From Ignavibacteriales bacterium (GTDB taxonomy: Bacteria; Bacteroidota; Ignavibacteria; T3Sed10-11): a stretch of 49,529 nt of DNA. The notes under the pieces were generated by a model. The model was not told the origin of the DNA. It searched no databases and saw nothing but the letters and a program-made list of their open reading frames with translations. A program made the translations under genes and the position numbers. The DNA is taken from the NCBI GenBank assembly GCA_003567775.1, contig PWYR01000094.1:1-49529 (forward strand). Direction: 5' to 3'. Numbering within the stretch: position 1 is the stretch's first letter; each line of letters opens with the position of its first letter. Below are positions 46,420 through 49,529 of the stretch, one piece after another.

Positions 46420-46470
46420 TGTTGTTTTTCAGTACTGTTATTCGGAAAATATTGAAAGGTCGATAATTAT

Positions 46471-47532
46471 ATGATCCTTGAGTTAATAAAAGCAGGATTG
46501 TTATCGCTTGAAGATTACATTCTTGCGCATACGCTGACATGTCTTGTTCCGGCATTTTTACTCGCCGGGGCAATGGTCACCTTTGTGAATAGAGAAGCCA
46601 TTCTCGACCATCTTGGTGAGCGTGCAAACATCTGGAAGGCATTTCCGCTTGCTGCCGCCGCAAGTTTTCTTGTCGCCGCGTGCTCGTGTACGGTCATTCC
46701 GGTGGCGAGCGGACTGTATTTTGCAGGAGCGGGGATAGGAGTTGCTTTTATCATTTTATGGGTTGCACCTGCCGCAAATGTACTTGCACTGGTTTATACC
46801 GGAAGTATTTTAGGCGGCGAAATGGTGGCGGTTCGAATTATTGCAGCATTGCTTGTCGCGTTTATTGTCGGACTGGTCATGCGCTCGGTATTCGCAAAAG
46901 AACGAACCGAAATGCCTTCCACGCCCGGTGCCGATACAGCGGTTGCCGGTGGAACAAAGAAAATCATTGCGGGCAAGGACCTCGGTCTGATCGGATTCAT
47001 ACTCCTCAGTCTCTTGGCGCCGAACTATCTCGTACAGGAAGGTCCGTATCTGCACAAAATATATGTCTGGGCTGCCGGTACATTGTTGGTTATCGGATAT
47101 GCCTGGAAGTTCATAGCGCGCGATCTGATCGAAACCTGGCTCCGTGAAACATGGTGGTTTGTAAAAGTGATTTTCCCGCTTTTGCTCGGCGGCGTTTTTC
47201 TCGTGGGAATAATAGGTGCAAGCATTCCCGAACAGTGGGTGCAGGACTGGCTGGGAGGGAACAGTCTGCTTGCATCATTTCTTGCAACGCTTATCGGAGC
47301 AGTCAGTTACTTTGCCACGATGACCGAGGCGCCGTTCGTCGATACCCTTATGGGTCTTGGTATGGGTGCAGGACCGGCGCTCACGTTGCTACTCGTCGGT
47401 CCCGGTATCAGTTTACCGAACTGGCTGGCAATCGCGAGAATATTCGGAATTAAAAAAGCATTAGTTTATGTCCCCACAATTATTGTTCTTGGAACATTGG
47501 TCGGATGGTTCTTCGGTAATTTTGTACTGTAA
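46471..47532 (+). CDS. Permease, DUF318/ArsP-like family
   Basis: AGAMVTFVNREAILDHLG, AACSCTVIPVASGLYFAGAGIGVAFIILWVAPAANVLAL, FATMTEAPFVDTLMGLGMGAGPALTLLLVGPGISLPN. Confidence 0.88.
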   Translation: MILELIKAGLLSLEDYILAHTLTCLVPAFLLAGAMVTFVNREAILDHLGERANIWKAFPLAAAASFLVAACSCTVIPVASGLYFAGAGIGVAFIILWVAPAANVLALVYTGSILGGEMVAVRIIAALLVAFIVGLVMRSVFAKERTEMPSTPGADTAVAGGTKKIIAGKDLGLIGFILLSLLAPNYLVQEGPYLHKIYVWAAGTLLVIGYAWKFIARDLIETWLRETWWFVKVIFPLLLGGVFLVGIIGASIPEQWVQDWLGGNSLLASFLATLIGAVSYFATMTEAPFVDTLMGLGMGAGPALTLLLVGPGISLPNWLAIARIFGIKKALVYVPTIIVLGTLVGWFFGNFVL

Positions 47533-47605
47533 CGCGAGACGATGCGGTGGCGTGTGCGATGGCGGTCTCGTGATGGTTAGAACTAAACCACATAATTCAA
47601 CAAAA

Positions 47606-47622
47606 GCGACTCAGAGAGTCGC
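47606..47622. repeat. Perfect hairpin GCGACTC-AGA-GAGTCGC
   Basis: 7-bp arms, 3-nt loop; no following T-run. Confidence 0.6.
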
Positions 47623-47667
47623 ACTACAAAGAATGAAAAACTAAACATAATAAATGGAGAGAAAACA

Positions 47668-47907
47668 ATGAAAATCCAGGTAGCAGGACCCGGTTGCGGT
47701 CGTTGTCAGCAAACAGAAAAAGTACTACTAAACGCAGCACAAGAACTTAATATCAATGCAGATATTTCTCATGTGTATGATATTCAGGATATGGTAAAAT
47801 TAGGCGTACGCATTACACCGGCAGTTCTTATTGACGGAAAGATCGTAATGGCAGGACGAGTGCCGTCAATAAAAGAAGCCAAGAAAATACTGCAACCGGT
47901 GGAGTAA
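47668..47907 (+). CDS. Small thioredoxin-like redox-active disulfide protein
   Basis: MKIQVAGPGCGRCQQTEKVLLNAAQEL...LGVRITPAVLIDGKIVMAGRVPS. Confidence 0.92.
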   Translation: MKIQVAGPGCGRCQQTEKVLLNAAQELNINADISHVYDIQDMVKLGVRITPAVLIDGKIVMAGRVPSIKEAKKILQPVE

Positions 47908-47923
47908 GAAAATAATGGAGTAA

Positions 47924-48005
47924 TGGAATGATGGATGAATGGATTGTTAGACTCATCGTCTGTTAAAAGCCATCAATACCATTATTCCAAAATTCCATCA
48001 TTCCA
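47924..48005. repeat. Inverted repeat element
   Basis: tggaatgatgga (47924-47935) and tccatcattcca (47994-48005), perfect 12-bp arms with further related flanks. Confidence 0.7.
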
Positions 48006-48034
48006 GTACAAACGGTTTATAAAACAGGGTTGTT

Positions 48035-48377
48035 ATGATAGATCTTCTGATTGTAGTACTTATTTTCGGGATTTCTCGGGGTCGGTCCCGGGTTTCTCAT
48101 GATGCCGACTCTGGTGATGCTCGGGTATTCCGCACGTATTGCCGCTGCGACCAATGCACTCATCGTTACATTGCCTTCGTTTTCGGCATTTGTCGCACAT
48201 ATACCGAAAGCGCAGTTCGACTGGACCCTTGTTATCATTACGTCAGTTGTTGCCGTTATCGGAGCACAAACAGGTGCGGCGTTTATGGCAAACAAAGTAA
48301 AATCAAAAACGCTTGCACAAATATTCGCACTGGTGCTTGTTGGATTAGCGGTATATAGAATTTATTTATTATTATAG
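48035..48377 (+). pseudogene. TauE/SafE (TSUP) permease, truncated and frameshifted
   Basis: MIDLLIVVLIFG then +1 frame GFLGVGPGFLMMPTLVMLGYSARIAAATNALIVTLPSFSAF...; ~115 codons, about half the family length. Confidence 0.65.
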
Positions 48378-48389
48378 GAATAATTTCCG

Positions 48390-48755
48390 ATGTATCTAAT
48401 ACTTTCATTATTATTCGGATTACTAACGCTGCAGGAAATACCGGCAGAGGAAGAAAAATATGCAATTATGTATTTTTATACTCCCAATTGCCCTTCCTGT
48501 CAGGAGATAGGCCCCTTTATCGATTACCTGAAAGAGGAGTACAATGTTCCTATTTATTTATACAATATGCGTAATCCGGTCGGATACCGATATGGTGTGC
48601 AGCATAATGCCCGTTACGTGCCATTGTTGATCATTCAAATAGAACGGGGAGATGAAAAAGAGTTTAAGCGGTTTGAGGGTGTAGAGGAAATAAAAGAAGC
48701 GGAATCGCACATTGAAGAAATAAGTAAAATAATAGAACCTGACAAACAGGATTAA
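48390..48755 (+). CDS. Thioredoxin-like protein (CPSC motif)
   Basis: YAIMYFYTPNCPSCQEIGPFIDYLKEEYNVPIYLYNM. Confidence 0.82.
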   Translation: MYLILSLLFGLLTLQEIPAEEEKYAIMYFYTPNCPSCQEIGPFIDYLKEEYNVPIYLYNMRNPVGYRYGVQHNARYVPLLIIQIERGDEKEFKRFEGVEEIKEAESHIEEISKIIEPDKQD

Positions 48756-49258
48756 AATACTGTTCGGAATGTCGGTCCGCATATCGGAGCGAACAATCCT
48801 TTCGTGGAACCGGCGATTGTAAAACCGTCTACCTATAAACCGTGCCGCTGACCGAACATCATGAGGATCTATCAATCCCATATTCATTCGATAGATATGG
48901 CGACACGGTATACTACCCGGCGATAGCACTCCAATTTCAGAATATTGACACTGGATGAATAAAAGATTCATCCAAACTAATTTAAATCTCCCGGATATCA
49001 ATCGTACCGTTCAATTCCATAAATATATCAAGCCGAATCTTTCTTTAAAATGAATTAGTTTTTATAGTCCGAATAAACTAATCCCTTTTTCATCCTTTTG
49101 GAATATAGACTTTCCCTTATAATTTAGTTAACTATTAGACAAAGAAACCGGTGGCGCTGTAGAGATGACGGGATTCGATATATTTGAACAGACCGCCGAC
49201 ATGTTGACCCGTAATCGAATCAATAGTCTATTCATATTACTAAAAAATGAGGTGTCGT

Positions 49259-49529
49259 ATGAAATTAAAATTTAATGTTGTCATTGTAGTGGTAATCTGT
49301 CTTTCGTTCCTTCTTATGATGGGGTGTGGCGCCAGTAAAGCAGTGAAAGGCGGAGCAATTGGCGCAGGAACCGGAGGGGTTGTGGGCGGCCTTATCGGTG
49401 ATCATTATGGAAACACTGCCGTCGGCGCTATCATCGGAGCGGCAGTCGGCGGAACCGCCGGGGCGCTCATCGGTCGTCATATGGATAAACAGGCCGCAGA
49501 GATGAGACAAGATATGAAAAATGCAAAAA
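49259..49529 (+). CDS. Glycine-zipper lipoprotein, N-terminal part (runs off window)
   Basis: Lipobox-like LLMMGCG, then GGAIGAGTGGVVGGLIGDHYGNTAVGAIIGAAVGGTAGALIGRHMDKQ. Confidence 0.82.
   Translation, partial: MKLKFNVVIVVVICLSFLLMMGCGASKAVKGGAIGAGTGGVVGGLIGDHYGNTAVGAIIGAAVGGTAGALIGRHMDKQAAEMRQDMKNAK

Noticed and set aside
46680-47147. 155-aa plus-strand ORF rich in Cys/Arg
   Set aside because: Out-of-frame overlap with the ArsP-like permease
47606-47622. Rho-independent terminator
   Set aside because: Perfect stem but no T-rich tract on either strand immediately after it

Overview
The window looks like a chromosomal region from a moderately AT-rich bacterium, probably FCB/Ignavibacteria-like (inference only). 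Roughly 1-27.7 kb, minus strand: nine complete and one partial ~800-aa MacB/FtsX-type ABC permeases, served by one visible ABC ATPase and one HlyD/MacA-like adaptor. Insertions in this block: an AAA/DUF4143 ATPase, an S23/four-helix-bundle ORF framed by inverted repeats, and an AbrB/PIN pair. 28.1-32.2 kb, plus strand: an NtrC-type sigma54 activator, a SpoIIE/PP2C phosphatase and a histidine kinase; the last two share a paralogous N-terminal half. Main finding: two sigma54-like (-24/-12) promoters with the same paired upstream dyads at nearly the same spacing lie in front of the adaptor-ATPase-permease operon and in front of the tenth permease, and a related dyad precedes the activator gene. 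This suggests a self-contained kinase/phosphatase/activator to permease-array regulon. 32.3-35.3 kb: RidA, GNAT, FmdB-like, decayed Usp/ArsB, YlbF-like, arsenate reductase. 35.8-44.5 kb: fdhE, cysteine-type formate dehydrogenase alpha and beta subunits, porin, CMD protein, mobA, and a membrane protein fused to a THEP1-type NTPase. 44.6-48.8 kb: a thiol/arsenic cluster (ArsR with two matching operator-like dyads, thioredoxins, permease) containing several truncated or frameshifted transporter genes. Several families of imperfect palindromic intergenic repeats occur throughout. All calls come from reading the sequence; no database search was run.
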